Shown: positions 19,166 to 31,706, counted from the first letter of the stretch. The stretch: 64,000 nt of DNA from Geomicrobium sp. JCM 19038 (GCF_000698125.1 NZ_BAXA01000005.1:62001-126000); one strand, 5' to 3'. Notes: generated from the letters alone by a model not told the origin. Program-made: numbers and translations.

Positions 19166-19765
19166 TTACAGAAATAGTGGAGTAATAAAAGCCTCAACTA
19201 CAGCTGCAAAAATTAAAATTGGTAATACAAGTATAAAATAGCCTTTCAAGAAATTCTTTAAGTTATCTACAATTGAGCCGTTTTCTTTTTTATTATTTCT
19301 AAATAAAATTGTTAGTGATCTAATAATTGTTTTATTCAATTGATAAAGTAGTGACGCCGCAATGCAAAAACCTAAAAATTCAAAGATAAAGTGAGGAACG
19401 ATACCAATAAGAACATCTGAAAATAGTAGCTCTTCACTTTGTATTGAAACAGGTAAATATAGTGCCAGTCCCACTGAAAAACTACTTGAGGCTAAATTTA
19501 TAACATACAAAAATGGGATAGGGATTAGAGCAAATAAAAGCATTTGCAATGGGACGTAGATACCGTTATTAGCAATGTATGTGATAAATCGCTCCCAAGG
19601 GCTTATATTACTATCAGTAGAAGACGATTCGAGAGTATTGAATAAGGAATTAAAGTCTGGACTAATAAGAGCTACACTTATGAAAGTAATTAAAATCATT
19701 AAAATTGACAGAAAGAAGAAATAAAGAGTTCCTTTTAAAACTTCCTTAGAAAAGACTTGATTCAT
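19166..19765 (-). CDS. SpoIIM-like (DUF95-family) integral membrane protein
   Basis: A 199-residue protein with about five transmembrane segments. The central IGIVPHFIFEFLGFCIAASLLYQL resembles the conserved PHGIFE motif of stage II sporulation protein M and its DUF95 relatives. The genuine SpoIIM acts with SpoIID and SpoIIP in engulfment, but accessory DUF95 proteins of unknown role are common in Firmicutes and this copy lacks the sporulation neighbours. It follows a small membrane protein gene on the same strand, so the two may form an operon. Confidence 0.65.
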   Translation of the reverse strand: MNQVFSKEVLKGTLYFFFLSILMILITFISVALISPDFNSLFNTLESSSTDSNISPWERFITYIANNGIYVPLQMLLFALIPIPFLYVINLASSSFSVGLALYLPVSIQSEELLFSDVLIGIVPHFIFEFLGFCIAASLLYQLNKTIIRSLTILFRNNKKENGSIVDNLKNFLKGYFILVLPILIFAAVVEAFITPLFL

Positions 19766-19813
19766 GGAATCATCCTCAAATATGTGTATTTGACTTACTA
19801 ATGTAAAAGACCT

Positions 19814-20077
19814 TTATTCAATAGTTTTAACCTTCTTATTAATAGAGTGTCTGTTTGAACCCCAAATACCAAGTAATATTGTCACACCACCTACACCGAC
19901 AATTATAAATGTCCTGATATTCACCTCATAAATATTGTTCGTCCACCCAATAATAAATAATATAAGGTACAAAACAGGTAATATTGCTCCCCATAAGGCT
20001 TGTTTAGTTCTTGAAAGTAAAAATTGAGATATAAGAACAAGTCCGGCAATTAAATACAAAATGAGTGTTCCATTCAA
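19814..20077 (-). CDS. Small membrane protein of unknown function
   Basis: An 87-residue protein with three hydrophobic segments (MNGTLILYLIAGLVLISQFL, then LYLILFIIGW and FIIVGVGGVTILLGIWG) and a basic tail. I do not recognise the family. The stop lies 49 bases upstream of the SpoIIM-like start on the same strand, which suggests co-transcription. Confidence 0.55.
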   Translation of the reverse strand: MNGTLILYLIAGLVLISQFLLSRTKQALWGAILPVLYLILFIIGWTNNIYEVNIRTFIIVGVGGVTILLGIWGSNRHSINKKVKTIE

Positions 20078-20505
20078 AATTGTTCATCCTTTTATTACTA
20101 TCTTTTTTTAACTCATAAGTATAATGATATCTTCTCTATATCACGAGAAGATAAACTCTTTTTTAAAATTCGATAAATAATTTATGTTTAAGGGCAGCTA
20201 CTATTTTAATACTTTATATTCTAGTAACAGATGGATGTTGGTTATTGATCTATTATTCAATTAAAGGGCGCAATCCTGTAATTAGGATTGTGCCTATTTC
20301 TTGAAGTGCGCATGTTTGAGAGCGGCGTAATTATAGCTCTACATTTTTTAATTGATCCTAAGACAATCAGTGATATCTTCATAAAAACACCTCTTAATAT
20401 AAATATATTTCATACAAACAGAAATCTGTTTACACCAATAAATCACATATTTACATGAATTGAAATATCTATTACACTCAAAAAAGTAATTGGAGGTTAC
20501 AGAAC
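20078..20505. other. Intergenic region with a terminator-like hairpin
   Basis: This AT-rich gap holds the hairpin at 20266-20295 and otherwise nothing I can support. Confidence 0.4.
20266..20295. terminator. Terminator-like hairpin
   Basis: GGGCGCAATCCT and AGGATTGTGCCT pair with one G-T contact around a six-base loop. The loop start TGTAAT resembles that of the terminator at 19011. No gene ends directly upstream, so it may mark a lost gene. Confidence 0.55.
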
Positions 20506-20745
20506 ATGAATAACAAAATTAATATACTTATTAATGCCGTTACATTCATAGGAGTTTTTATCATCTTGTTTTTGTTAGTTTCAAACTTTTTAGATATATT
20601 TTTTGTCAACAGAAGTCTTACATTGTTTTTAAGTATAATTTCATTTTTAGTTATCCTTGTTGCATCTTTCTTTATTAGTAGAAAACTCTCTGAATGGATA
20701 GAGCATTATATATTAAAAAGTTATAATCTTACATATTGGAAATAA
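20506..20745 (+). CDS. Small membrane protein of unknown function
   Basis: A 79-residue protein with two strong hydrophobic segments (VTFIGVFIILFLLVSNFLDI and LFLSIISFLVILVASFFI) and a charged C-terminal tail. TTGGAGGTTACAGAAC precedes the ATG, a good ribosome binding site. No family is recognised. It sits among gene fragments. Confidence 0.55.
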   Translation: MNNKINILINAVTFIGVFIILFLLVSNFLDIFFVNRSLTLFLSIISFLVILVASFFISRKLSEWIEHYILKSYNLTYWK

Positions 20746-20746
20746 T

Positions 20747-21019
20747 ACCGTTTTGTGCCCGGACGTAGTCCAAGTAGGGTCATATAACCACACTACAGGC
20801 AATGCTAGCTGGGTATTCTTAGACACTAGTTCCTCCTTAGATGGAGCGAATTCTGCTAATGTTTCAGGGAGTTTTAGCTACATGATGAGGAACACATTTA
20901 CAGCTATCTCCATTTAACCTAACCCCTATAGGTGGTTTGGAGAGTCATTGACAGCACCGGAGAGATATTCAACAAACGGGCGCTTTAATGTAAGTGAATG
21001 TAGTAGTCAAAAACAATAA
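20747..21019 (+). pseudogene. 3' remnant of a secreted-protein-like gene, frame-broken
   Basis: Without a start codon, one frame encodes VGSYNHTTGNASWVFLDTSS and SFSYMMRNTFTAISI before a stop at 20915. A second frame then reads WFGESLTAPERYSTNGRFNV up to 21019. The composition (Ser, Thr, Asn, aromatic) suggests a secreted beta-rich protein. The 3' part resembles the remnant at 17833-17964. Confidence 0.5.
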
Positions 21020-21152
21020 ATTAATTTCACTTAATATTCTTTATAATGCAGCATGCTATTTAAACTGAAATAAGTATAGGGGTTAAATGGATTTTCTATT
21101 ATAGAGAGCAATCTGTAACGCCTAAAATTATAGTTATAAGGGATGTGTTTCG

Positions 21153-21677
21153 TTGAATTTTAACACTGAAAGATTAACAATCAGACCATTTGAAAGTAAT
21201 GACTCACTTGATGTATTTAAAATCTATAATAACGATGATACTTGTAAATACCTCCTGCATGATAAATGGGTACATGAAGATTTAGAGGGAGAATTTAATA
21301 AAAAGCTAACCAATTGTTCATTATCAAAAGAATCTATGTTGAGTTTGGCAGTCGAAAATGGGAATAGAGTCATTGGTGATTTATCAGTATGGTATACAGA
21401 TATGAAAGATACTGTTGAGATTGGATATAGTTTCTCGAATGAAGTATCAGGAAAAGGGTTGGCAACGGAAGCAGTAAGTAGTTTAGTCTATAAACTATTT
21501 GATGAATTTTCTGTACATCGCATCCAAGCAAATCTTGATGCACGGAACATAGCTTCACAAAAATTATGTGTGCGAATAGGTATGAGAAAGGAAGCGCATT
21601 TTATACAAGATTTTTGGAATAAAAATGAATGGACAGACAGTATTGTATATGGAATGTTGTCTTCAGATCTGAAGTAA
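21153..21677 (+). CDS. GNAT-family N-acetyltransferase (RimJ/RimL-like)
   Basis: A 174-residue protein beginning NTERLTIRPFESNDSLDVF, the usual opening of RimJ/RimL-like acetyltransferases. The acetyl-CoA binding stretch EIGYSFSNEVSGKGLATEAVSSLVYKLFDE and the following VHRIQANLDARNIASQKLCVRIGMRKEA are complete. The start is TTG at 21153 behind AAGGGATGTG. It transfers acetyl from acetyl-CoA to an amino group; the target (ribosomal protein N-terminus, antibiotic or metabolite) is not deducible. Confidence 0.85.
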   Translation: MNFNTERLTIRPFESNDSLDVFKIYNNDDTCKYLLHDKWVHEDLEGEFNKKLTNCSLSKESMLSLAVENGNRVIGDLSVWYTDMKDTVEIGYSFSNEVSGKGLATEAVSSLVYKLFDEFSVHRIQANLDARNIASQKLCVRIGMRKEAHFIQDFWNKNEWTDSIVYGMLSSDLK

Positions 21678-21744
21678 AGATAGTAAAAGATCGGTTTGAA
21701 TGCAGATTTATAATGTCACTATCATTAATTAAGTACTCTAACAA

Positions 21745-21775
21745 GAAACCAGCTGCTAATATGACAGCTGGTTTC
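21745..21775. terminator. Terminator between convergent genes
   Basis: GAAACCAGCTG and CAGCTGGTTTC form a perfect stem around a nine-base loop, between the acetyltransferase and the leftward thioesterase gene. Confidence 0.8.
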
Positions 21776-21794
21776 ATTTCTATCATTCATTGGG

Positions 21795-23062
21795 TTAACA
21801 AGCGTGTCTTTGTAAAAAAGATACTATGATGGGCCAAGATTCCTTGGCAGCATGGGCATTGGCAGATTGTGTTCCTCCGTATTTCATTACCATTCCTCCA
21901 CCAACGTGTTCATAAATAGTAGAAGGCATGTTGGGTAGAGCGTAAGGAAAAGAAAGAAAATGTCCTGCACTCTCATAATAGAAATGTTCTGTTTGCGGTA
22001 ACCGACTTTTTATTTCTTCGGAAAATAAGGAAGACGGCCAGATTTCGTCATCAGTACCTGAGAGGAGAAGAACTGGGGCTTTAATGTTTTCTGCTTTTAT
22101 TCTGACCTCTTCATTAATCGTAGTCTTGAGGCTACTATCCCAAATTCCTTTAAAGGATACGGCTTTTTTGTTAACCATTTACTTATGAAATAAAGCATAG
22201 TACTGGGACGATAACGAAACTTAAGATAGGGTTTGGCTTCACCGTTAATTGTCCACGAGTTAATTGGTGCGTAAATCGAATTTCTTAATCCAGATGTTAT
22301 GTATGCACTCGGTGCCCCTGCAACAACCGCATTAAACTCATCGTATTCCGATGCTAACAAAAGTGCCAATTCAGCACCTCTTGAATAACCAACAAGCGTT
22401 ACTTTTTCGTGATTACCGGTAATTTTCTTTAGAAGTTCTATTGAATTCTTAAAATATTCCAAAGGAATGTTTTCGAGATCTTTTGGTACCCCTGATTGAT
22501 TAAAATACGAGAGATCTAAAACGTTAAATCCTTTAGAAGCTAGGAGAGCTGCTGAATGTTCTAAACGTCCCCCATCTGAGCCTGCTAACAATATGATATT
22601 TTGATAGTTTCCTTCATGAATTGGTTGATATAAGGTACCAACTGTACCGTCTTGATTAACATCGGTTCTGGTGACCTCGCCTTTATCAAAATATCTTTCG
22701 ATTAGAACCTCATCAACAACCTCATGATCGATCTCTAACTTAATCGTAATCATTAATTCCTTTGCCGTCGTTTTTGTAAAATAATGACCGTGCTTTTTCG
22801 TTTCATGGGACATTGACCAGAATATGCCGTTTACATCTACTTCACTGTAATACCCAGAAATAGGTGCTACTTTAGAGATCAGTACCTGACCTTCTGAATT
22901 CGTAATAAACGTAGCTTTTGACATAAACGGTTCCTTTTCATCGTCTGTGACGTATGAATATAATGAGACTTCTTCACCGGGATTGCATCCATTTATTATG
23001 ATGGTTACATCCTCGTCTATATAGGATTGTCTTGGTGTGACCGTTACTGTAGGTTTTGTCAT
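21795..23062 (-). CDS. Acyl-CoA thioesterase/BAAT-family hydrolase, one frame break
   Basis: About 422 residues if one missing base near 22160 is restored, where the frame reading WLTKK must continue as AVSFKGIWDSSLK. The N-terminal domain (TVTPRQSYIDEDVTIIINGC, then IFWSMSH) matches the beta-sandwich of acyl-CoA thioesterases/bile acid-CoA N-acyltransferases. The C-terminal alpha/beta hydrolase domain has the nucleophile elbow GYSRGAE (Ser, where mammalian BAAT has Cys), Asp in LSGTDDEIWPS and His in SAGHFLSFP. It should hydrolyse a CoA thioester or similar acyl ester. It lies just downstream of the aminopeptidase gene on the same strand. Confidence 0.78.
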
Positions 23063-23116
23063 TCTATAATTCCCCTCTGATTATTAATTACTCAAAACAC
23101 TTTAGTAGTAGCCATA

Positions 23117-24370
23117 TTAAAATTGAAAATCCCCATCTTTCATTAAAAGGACTTTAGTTTTGTCTTCTTTAATACCTACTACGTTCATATCTTCGGTACC
23201 AAAGGTCACATTGATTAATAGGAGTGAAGTATTTAGTCCGGCTTCTTTCAATTCTTCCTTCGATAAGTCACTGCCATTTTGAAGGTTAGAAGGGGAAGCG
23301 TTGCCGATTCCAATATGACAGGCGGTATTTTCATCAAATAAGGTGTTGTAAAAGAGAGTATTCGTTTGAGACAGAGGAGACTTGTTAGAGACCAAGGCAA
23401 TCTCACCTAGGTAATGTGAACCTTCGTCGGTTTCGATGAGATTTTGTAACGCTTCTTGCCCAGTAGTGGCGTAATATTCCGTAATCCGTCCATTTTTAAA
23501 GGTTAGGTCAAAATCGTCGATGACACTTCCTCTATAAATCAGTGGTTTAGTGGACACTAGTTTGCCATTGACTTGATCTCTGTGGGGAGCGGAAAAGATC
23601 TCTTCAGTGGGAATGTTAGGAAAGAATGGGATTCCCTTTTTATCCTTAACACCTCCGCCGATATAACGGTGATTTTTAGGCATCCCGACGAATAAATCAG
23701 TCCCACGACGATTCGTGAAATGCAAGGCTTCAAACTGGCTGTCGTTCAAGAACTTTTTTCGGGACTCGAAAGCTTTGTCATGATTCTCCCATTCTTTTAT
23801 AGGATTTGGTCCATCTGCCCGAGCTCCTTGTAAGATCGATTGCCATAATAATTGCAGAGCTTCTTCTTTACGTAAGTGGGGGAATACTTTAGTTGCCCAC
23901 GCAAAGGATGGCACGGCGAGAAGACACCAACGTACCTCGTGGGATCTAGTCTTTGCGTAATGATCCTTCAACTTGGTGCGGGAGACTTTTTGGAAACGAC
24001 TCATCCGTTTCGGGGAAACCTCTTTAAAGACCCCTGGATTTTCAGAAATAATGTGGATATACGCGGCACCCTTATTGTCCCACTCCTGATAGCGGGCAAT
24101 CTGCCAGTCAGGAAAGTGATTGATGGCATCATCTGTCGCATGTAAATAAAATTCTTTAGTAGACTGTTCATCTGTCCAATCGATAACCACGTTTGAAGCA
24201 CCCGCATCATAGGCAGCTGTTTGGATTAGACGCGCAAACGTAGCATGTTCGATGTCACTATGTATAATGACTAATTGACCTTTTTGCACATTTACACCCG
24301 ACCGTACGGCCAGCTCTGCATACTTATTCAACTGTTCTTCACTAACAAGCTCATTCTTCCCTCTAATCAT
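23117..24370 (-). CDS. M29-family aminopeptidase (AmpS/AmpT-like)
   Basis: A 417-residue protein starting with the family's LNKYAELAVRSGVNVQKGQLVIIHSDIEHA stretch. Metal-ligand regions can be recognised at NIPTEEIFSAPHRDQVNGKLVST (Glu and His) and DEGSHYLGEIALVS (Glu), followed by LFDENTACHIGIGNA. M29 enzymes are cobalt- or zinc-dependent cytoplasmic aminopeptidases that release N-terminal residues. The length is that of the family. An IS256-family transposase remnant lies directly upstream, but the start and coding region look intact. Confidence 0.85.
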   Translation of the reverse strand: MIRGKNELVSEEQLNKYAELAVRSGVNVQKGQLVIIHSDIEHATFARLIQTAAYDAGASNVVIDWTDEQSTKEFYLHATDDAINHFPDWQIARYQEWDNKGAAYIHIISENPGVFKEVSPKRMSRFQKVSRTKLKDHYAKTRSHEVRWCLLAVPSFAWATKVFPHLRKEEALQLLWQSILQGARADGPNPIKEWENHDKAFESRKKFLNDSQFEALHFTNRRGTDLFVGMPKNHRYIGGGVKDKKGIPFFPNIPTEEIFSAPHRDQVNGKLVSTKPLIYRGSVIDDFDLTFKNGRITEYYATTGQEALQNLIETDEGSHYLGEIALVSNKSPLSQTNTLFYNTLFDENTACHIGIGNASPSNLQNGSDLSKEELKEAGLNTSLLLINVTFGTEDMNVVGIKEDKTKVLLMKDGDFQF

Positions 24371-24412
24371 CGTATTCTCAGCTCCTAACTAAGATAGAAT
24401 AATGTTCATAAT

Positions 24413-24823
24413 TTACATAGAAGCCTCGTTTCTAGTAATGTGAGTCATGAGGTTACGTCGTTTTTTTTTTTGAAACATTTCGTTGAGTTCAGCCCGGGCT
24501 AAGTCAAATCCAAGATGACAACGGGTCGAGAACTTTTGATTGTAAGGCTCAAACTGACTGACTATAAAACGTCCAATGGATGACTCATTTGGAAATTGTT
24601 CTTTTTGTTTGCTGTATTTCTTGAGCTGTTTGTTAAATGGTTCAATCAGGTTCGTGGAATAAATGCTTCGCCAAATCGCTTGTGGAAATTCATAAAAAGT
24701 CGTCAGAAGGTGTTCATTGCTTTCAAGTGATTTGATGGCACGTGGGTACGTTTTTCGCCACTTTAAGGCAAAGGAAACGAGTGTTTCACATGCTTGTATC
24801 AATAATGGAAAGGATATTAGCAT
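24413..24823 (-). mobile_element. IS256-family transposase, 3' remnant
   Basis: The open frame encodes only the last ~130 residues of a Mutator-type transposase (family length about 390-400). The diagnostic segment WRSIYSTNLIEPFNKQLKKY is present, and the protein ends NLMTHITRNEASM. The DDE catalytic domain is missing, so the copy cannot transpose. A second, shorter vestige of the same 3' end lies at 53712-53790. Confidence 0.8.
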
Positions 24824-24878
24824 GATGATCCTGTTCTTTTAGCACTTTCAGCTAAAGTCCGGTTACTTGAATACCACG

Positions 24879-26063
24879 TTAATTTTTAGAAGTACTTCCT
24901 GAGATATCGATTCTCTTTGATACAAAGAAATAGACATATACATAAACGAAGATACTTCCAATGACAAGCATGAATAAGTTAGCACTAGAAGTAAGGATGA
25001 ACATTGCGAAATAGAGAATGAAAAATTGTGCATATAGCATGACCGAGACAAACTTCAAAAAAGAATCTTTTATCTGAGATTGATTAGGAAAAAGGAGTAC
25101 ACTTTGTTTCATTTCATGTTGCAAAGGGATGACTTGCGATCCTGTAATATATAGAATTAGAAGAGTGAAAATCCAACTACCTGTTGGAATCGCATAATTA
25201 ATAAGCATGCCAATTACAGTCAGTCGTAAATAAAAGTAAAAGTAATCATTATGTCTTGCAAACAAGTGTGAGTAAAGATATACGAATGTATTACTCTGTT
25301 TAAATGGGATACACCTTTGGAGAATCCTTGTGAGCAAACGTCTACGACGAAACGAACGTTTAAGATTAGGCACATCTATGAAAAAGTTAATAAATTTATA
25401 ATTTCTTATTAAGGCACTTTCTTCTTCATCGATGAGCCACTGCCAATTCAGATTTCTTTTCTTTCTAATAAAGTAAAAGAAATAGGCGAAATGGATGCTC
25501 ATGACTATAAGCATGTACATCCAGTCGTTGTTAAACAAAAAATAACACATTAAATAGAGTAAAAAGAACCGATTCAACTTGTGTAACACAAGTTGTACTT
25601 GATTCTCTAACCATCGTTCAATCCACTTCATTAAACTGTTACAAGCAACAATGACCACGATAAATAAAATAAAGAGAAGATGTATAGTCGTTGTGAGCAT
25701 AAACAGGGATAAAAAAACAGTGATGAAACTTACCAATTTAATTAGATCAATAACAAAACTATACAGAAGTGACTAAAAAAATAGGGCTTTAACCGCTTCT
25801 AATGGCAACAAAAAGGGGATATCGGCCCTCTTAACAAAAGTCCGCACTTTTGTCCGTAATAAAATGTAGGTTACGAATAATGATAAGAGTACTTCAACAG
25901 AAAGTTGAGGAGGGATCCACTGTAGAAATGAATGAAAATAATTAATAAAAATACTACTAATGATTAGAAAAAAACATTTGCACCAATTATCGAATAGTAC
26001 CTGAACATTTTTTGTTAATATTCCTGTACCCTTAAACCCCATAATGTTTTTATATCCATTCAT
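24879..26063 (-). pseudogene. EcsB-like ABC transporter permease, interrupted by an in-frame amber codon
   Basis: The N-terminal 96 residues contain RTKVRTFVKRADIPFLLPLEA, the hallmark of EcsB. After a TAG at 25773-25775 the same frame continues SLLYSFVIDLIKLVSFITVF and on to the C-terminus, including LIRNYKFINFFIDVPNLKRS, with no shift. Total length is about 394 codons, normal for EcsB. Several EcsB proteins have Gln near this spot, so CAG to TAG is a likely single change. The EcsA ATPase that normally precedes ecsB is absent. A truncated IS256 element lies downstream. I read this as an orphan, inactivated copy, unless the base is a sequencing error. Confidence 0.75.
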
Positions 26064-26202
26064 ACACCCATACCTTTATTGAATAATTTCCCAATCATTT
26101 ATCCTTTTTATATAAAGATACCACAAACAACTCTTTGCCTTTCCGTCCCTTCGCTATTTCTTTCATTGTTTCCATACTTATTCATTTAGTAGATCCATAT
26201 CG

Positions 26203-26331
26203 TTATATCAGTTGTGTCGCGTGTTTGGTTGCTTCACAATACACTTCACCTTCATAGCGGTTGGCATCTTCACGGTGTGGTCGTTCATGGACGAATAAAG
26301 AATTGTCTAGTGTTGACAACCAATTCGAAGC
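26203..26331 (-). pseudogene. Short protein-coding remnant, unrecognised
   Basis: A start-less frame reads SNWLSTLDNSLFVHERPHRE and EGEVYCEATKHATQL before a stop. Its composition is protein-like, unlike the opposite-strand frame. I cannot name the family. Confidence 0.25.
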
Positions 26332-26460
26332 TTAATAGGTTTTGTCGAGAGGTTTCAATGACTGCATCAAAGCAGCAAACTTGGATTATAAACGGTTCGC
26401 TTTCGAAAAAAACATTTGTAATCAATCTTTAGGTTTTTACTAATTGCGAAAAATAATGTT

Positions 26461-26501
26461 TTGACAATTTAGCATTCTTAAACTATACTCTGATATATCA
26501 G
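26461..26501 (+). promoter_or_regulatory. Promoter and GntR-type operator of the sugar-acid operon
   Basis: TTGACA at 26461-26466 and TATACT at 26484-26489 have a 17-base spacer. CTGATATATCAG (26490-26501), a perfect 12-base palindrome, directly follows the -10, and TGATATATCAGATATCA extends the symmetry. Such AT-rich palindromes are typical FCD-GntR operators, so autoregulation by the next gene is likely. Confidence 0.75.
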
Positions 26502-26531
26502 ATATCATATTTTATATTTGGGGTGAGCTTC

Positions 26532-27233
26532 ATGTCAGAACGGAATGAGAAGTTTTTTACAGTTGATCCAAAATTAGTTAAATCATTGCGCGAGTTAGTC
26601 GTCGAAAAGATTCGTGAAGGAATTGTAAGCGGATACTTCGAAGAGGGAGAACATCTTAAAGAACGTGAATTATCAAGCATGATGGGGATAAGTACGACGC
26701 CAATTAAAGAGGCGTTTCGAATTCTTGAAAATGAAGGGATGCTCGTCACCGTTCCGCGCAAAGGGACGTTCGTGTCTGAATATGCCTCAACCTCAATTGA
26801 AGAAATTCTTTTGCTTCGTGCCTCGGTTGAGTCATTATGTGCACGACTCGCTGCGGTGAAAATGAATGATGAGGAGCTTCAAGAGCTGGAGAAACTTGTA
26901 CTCATCATGGAAGGACTCCATAAAAAAGGAGATTCTGAAGCATTACTTGAGCAGAACTCCCGGTTTCATCAACTGATCATTGATAGTACAAGAAATGTGA
27001 TGATGCAAAACATTTTAGGCAATCTACGTAACATCGACAAAGCGTTTCGCAAACGAGCACTCAAAGTTGAAGTAGAACGTGAAAAAGGCTTTCATGAACA
27101 TCGAGCGGTTTTCGAGGCCATTAAACAGCGCAACCCAGAGCAGGCAGAACAACTCATGAAAGATCATATTCTTCGTACTAAAGATAATATCTTGGCGGCA
27201 GAGGCGCGGCTAGAGGGAGACAGACAATCATGA
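26532..27233 (+). CDS. GntR-family transcriptional regulator (FadR/FCD subfamily)
   Basis: About 233 residues. The N-terminal winged helix-turn-helix reads VVEKIREGIVSGYFEEGEHLKERELSSMMGISTTPIKEAFRILENEGM. The C-terminal all-helical FCD domain has the metal/ligand pattern with NSRFHQLIIDSTRN and EHRAVFEAIKQRN. FCD regulators commonly sense sugar acids, glycolate or gluconate. ATG 26532 lies five bases after GGGGTGA. It is first in the operon, and its stop overlaps the start of the dehydrogenase at 27230, so the regulator is co-transcribed with the enzymes it likely controls. Confidence 0.87.
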   Translation: MSERNEKFFTVDPKLVKSLRELVVEKIREGIVSGYFEEGEHLKERELSSMMGISTTPIKEAFRILENEGMLVTVPRKGTFVSEYASTSIEEILLLRASVESLCARLAAVKMNDEELQELEKLVLIMEGLHKKGDSEALLEQNSRFHQLIIDSTRNVMMQNILGNLRNIDKAFRKRALKVEVEREKGFHEHRAVFEAIKQRNPEQAEQLMKDHILRTKDNILAAEARLEGDRQS

Positions 27234-28138
27234 ATGTACTCGTGCCGCAGCCCATTCACGCCGATGGAATTCAAGTTTTGAAAGATCATGGTTTGCAAGT
27301 TATTGAACTTGAAAATGATTCACGTGAAGAGATTGATAAGTATATGGAAACTGCCACTGCAATTCTTGTAAGAACAACAACGCTTGCGGCCGAGCAATTA
27401 GAACGTGGCAAGGAGCTGAAAGTCATTGCCCGACACGGCATCGGTCTTGATCTCATCGATACAAAGTATTGCGAACAAAACGGAATTACTGTATGCAATA
27501 CACCGATTGCCAATGTGAATTCCGTTGCGGAGCATGTAACCGGCTTTCTGCTCTCAATTGCTCACCGAATACCAGAAGCTGAACGGGCACTTCGCCGCGG
27601 TAACTATGAAAGTCGGAACGTATTGATTGGGAAGGAAGTAAAAGGTAAAACACTTGGTCTTGTCGGCTTTGGCAACATTGCACAAAGTGTGGCGAAGAAA
27701 TGTGCACTCGGGCTAGACATGAACGTGATTGCATATGATCCTTACGCAAAAGAGTTTCCGGAATATGTTGAACAAGTAAAGGAACTTGAGACGATTGCAA
27801 AGCAATCCGAATTTGTTTCCGTTCATGTTCCGCTGAATGATGGGACCAAGAACTTGATTGATTATCATTTCTTTCAGTCGATGCAACCTGCAAGTTACCT
27901 TATTAACGCTGCAAGAGGTGGTATTGTGAATGAAGAAGCACTTATTGAAGCGATAGATACTGATCAAATTGCAGGGGCAGCTCTCGATTGTTATGCGGAG
28001 GAACCGATGCCGCTTGATTACCCATTGAAAGATTATGAAAACGTTATATTGACGCCTCATATGGCTGCGCATACCGAAGACAGTATGAGAGCGATGGCGG
28101 TCGGGGCGGCAGAAGCGATTGTTCAAACGATAAAATAA
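27230..28138 (+). CDS. D-isomer-specific 2-hydroxyacid dehydrogenase (phosphoglycerate-dehydrogenase-like)
   Basis: 302 residues. The NAD-binding motif is GKTLGLVGFGNIAQSVAKKC. Catalytic residues can be placed: Arg in INAARGGIVNE, Glu in DCYAEEPMP and His in ILTPHMAAHTEDS. The enzyme interconverts a 2-oxoacid and a D-2-hydroxyacid with NAD(H). In this operon it may supply the dehydratase or lyase substrate, or recycle a 2-oxoacid. It overlaps the GntR gene by four bases, which implies translational coupling. Confidence 0.85.
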   Translation: MNVLVPQPIHADGIQVLKDHGLQVIELENDSREEIDKYMETATAILVRTTTLAAEQLERGKELKVIARHGIGLDLIDTKYCEQNGITVCNTPIANVNSVAEHVTGFLLSIAHRIPEAERALRRGNYESRNVLIGKEVKGKTLGLVGFGNIAQSVAKKCALGLDMNVIAYDPYAKEFPEYVEQVKELETIAKQSEFVSVHVPLNDGTKNLIDYHFFQSMQPASYLINAARGGIVNEEALIEAIDTDQIAGAALDCYAEEPMPLDYPLKDYENVILTPHMAAHTEDSMRAMAVGAAEAIVQTIK

Positions 28139-28154
28139 AAAAGGATGATAGTTT

Positions 28155-29066
28155 ATGAAGATTGCCAAGGCTTTAGAAACCATCTCAGGAATACCGATTA
28201 CCCCTTTTCGGGCAACAGATGGACAGATTGATTGGGTTCAATATAAGGAAACAATTGATTTAATTGTGGAAAATGGAATTGACGTCATCGTTCCTTGTGG
28301 GAACACAAGTGAGTTCTATGCGCTTTCTATTGCGGAGGCAAAAGAGGAAATTCGGAGAACAATAGAGATTGTTAATGGGCGGGCGCTTGTTATGGCGGGA
28401 ATTGGTTACGCAGTGCCTACAGCGATTGAACTTGGAAACTATGCAAAGGATGTCGGGGCGGACGCAGTAATGATTCATATGCCGATTCACCCGTATGTAA
28501 CTACAGGTGGTGTGAAGGCGTATTTTCAAGAGATTATCGAGGCGATTGACATTCCAACGGTTATTTATTTTAAAGATCCTGAAGTTTCTGATCAAGTACT
28601 CATTGATCTTGCTCCGCTTGATAATTTCGTCGGTGTAAAATATGCAATTAATGATTTGCCTCGTTTTGCAAAAATTGTGCGTACGATTTCGAAAGAGCAT
28701 GGAGTGACATGGATTTGCGGGACAGCAGAGAAATGGGCACCGTTTTATTGGAATGCGGGTGCCAAGGGTTTTACGTCAGGCCTAGTGAACATTCTCCCCG
28801 GAAAAGCAGTCGAGATGCTGGATGCATTACGGAATGACGATCATGCAATTGTATGGAAGTTGTGGGAAGAGATTCTGCCATTCGAGGATTTACGAGCTCA
28901 ATATAATCAAGGTAATAATGTTGTTGTTATCAAGGAAGCAATGGAAATGCTCGGTCAGAATGCAGGAGTAACGAGAGCTCCGGTCGATGCATTGAGTGAT
29001 GCAGATAAAGCATTGGTAAGAGAGTTGCTGCACAGTTGGAATCTATTAGAAACGGCGAAAGGGTGA
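28155..29066 (+). CDS. DapA-family lyase/dehydratase (5-dehydro-4-deoxyglucarate dehydratase-like)
   Basis: 303 residues of the N-acetylneuraminate lyase/DHDPS TIM-barrel family. The opening [19 protein letters not shown] and [20 protein letters not shown] are the usual family landmarks. Tyr in VIYFKD and the Schiff-base Lys in [12 protein letters not shown] are at their expected places. KDG dehydratases of this family convert 5-keto-4-deoxyglucarate to 2-oxoglutarate semialdehyde with loss of CO2 and water. The next gene, an aldehyde dehydrogenase of matching type, supports that pathway, but other 2-oxoacid lyase roles remain possible. AAAAAAGGATGATAGTTT precedes the ATG. Confidence 0.8.
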   Translation: MKIAKALETISGIPITPFRATDGQIDWVQYKETIDLIVENGIDVIVPCGNTSEFYALSIAEAKEEIRRTIEIVNGRALVMAGIGYAVPTAIELGNYAKDVGADAVMIHMPIHPYVTTGGVKAYFQEIIEAIDIPTVIYFKDPEVSDQVLIDLAPLDNFVGVKYAINDLPRFAKIVRTISKEHGVTWICGTAEKWAPFYWNAGAKGFTSGLVNILPGKAVEMLDALRNDDHAIVWKLWEEILPFEDLRAQYNQGNNVVVIKEAMEMLGQNAGVTRAPVDALSDADKALVRELLHSWNLLETAKG

Positions 29067-29071
29067 CAGAG

Positions 29072-31706
<2,635 letters not shown>

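Noticed and set aside
25773-25775. Programmed amber read-through or pyrrolysine in the EcsB-like gene
   Set aside because: Nothing around the TAG supports recoding, and a simple CAG to TAG change or base error is enough.
26214-26432. A 72-codon plus-strand frame before the GntR promoter
   Set aside because: It has no ribosome binding site, its composition is unlike a protein, and the opposite strand reads more like a protein remnant.
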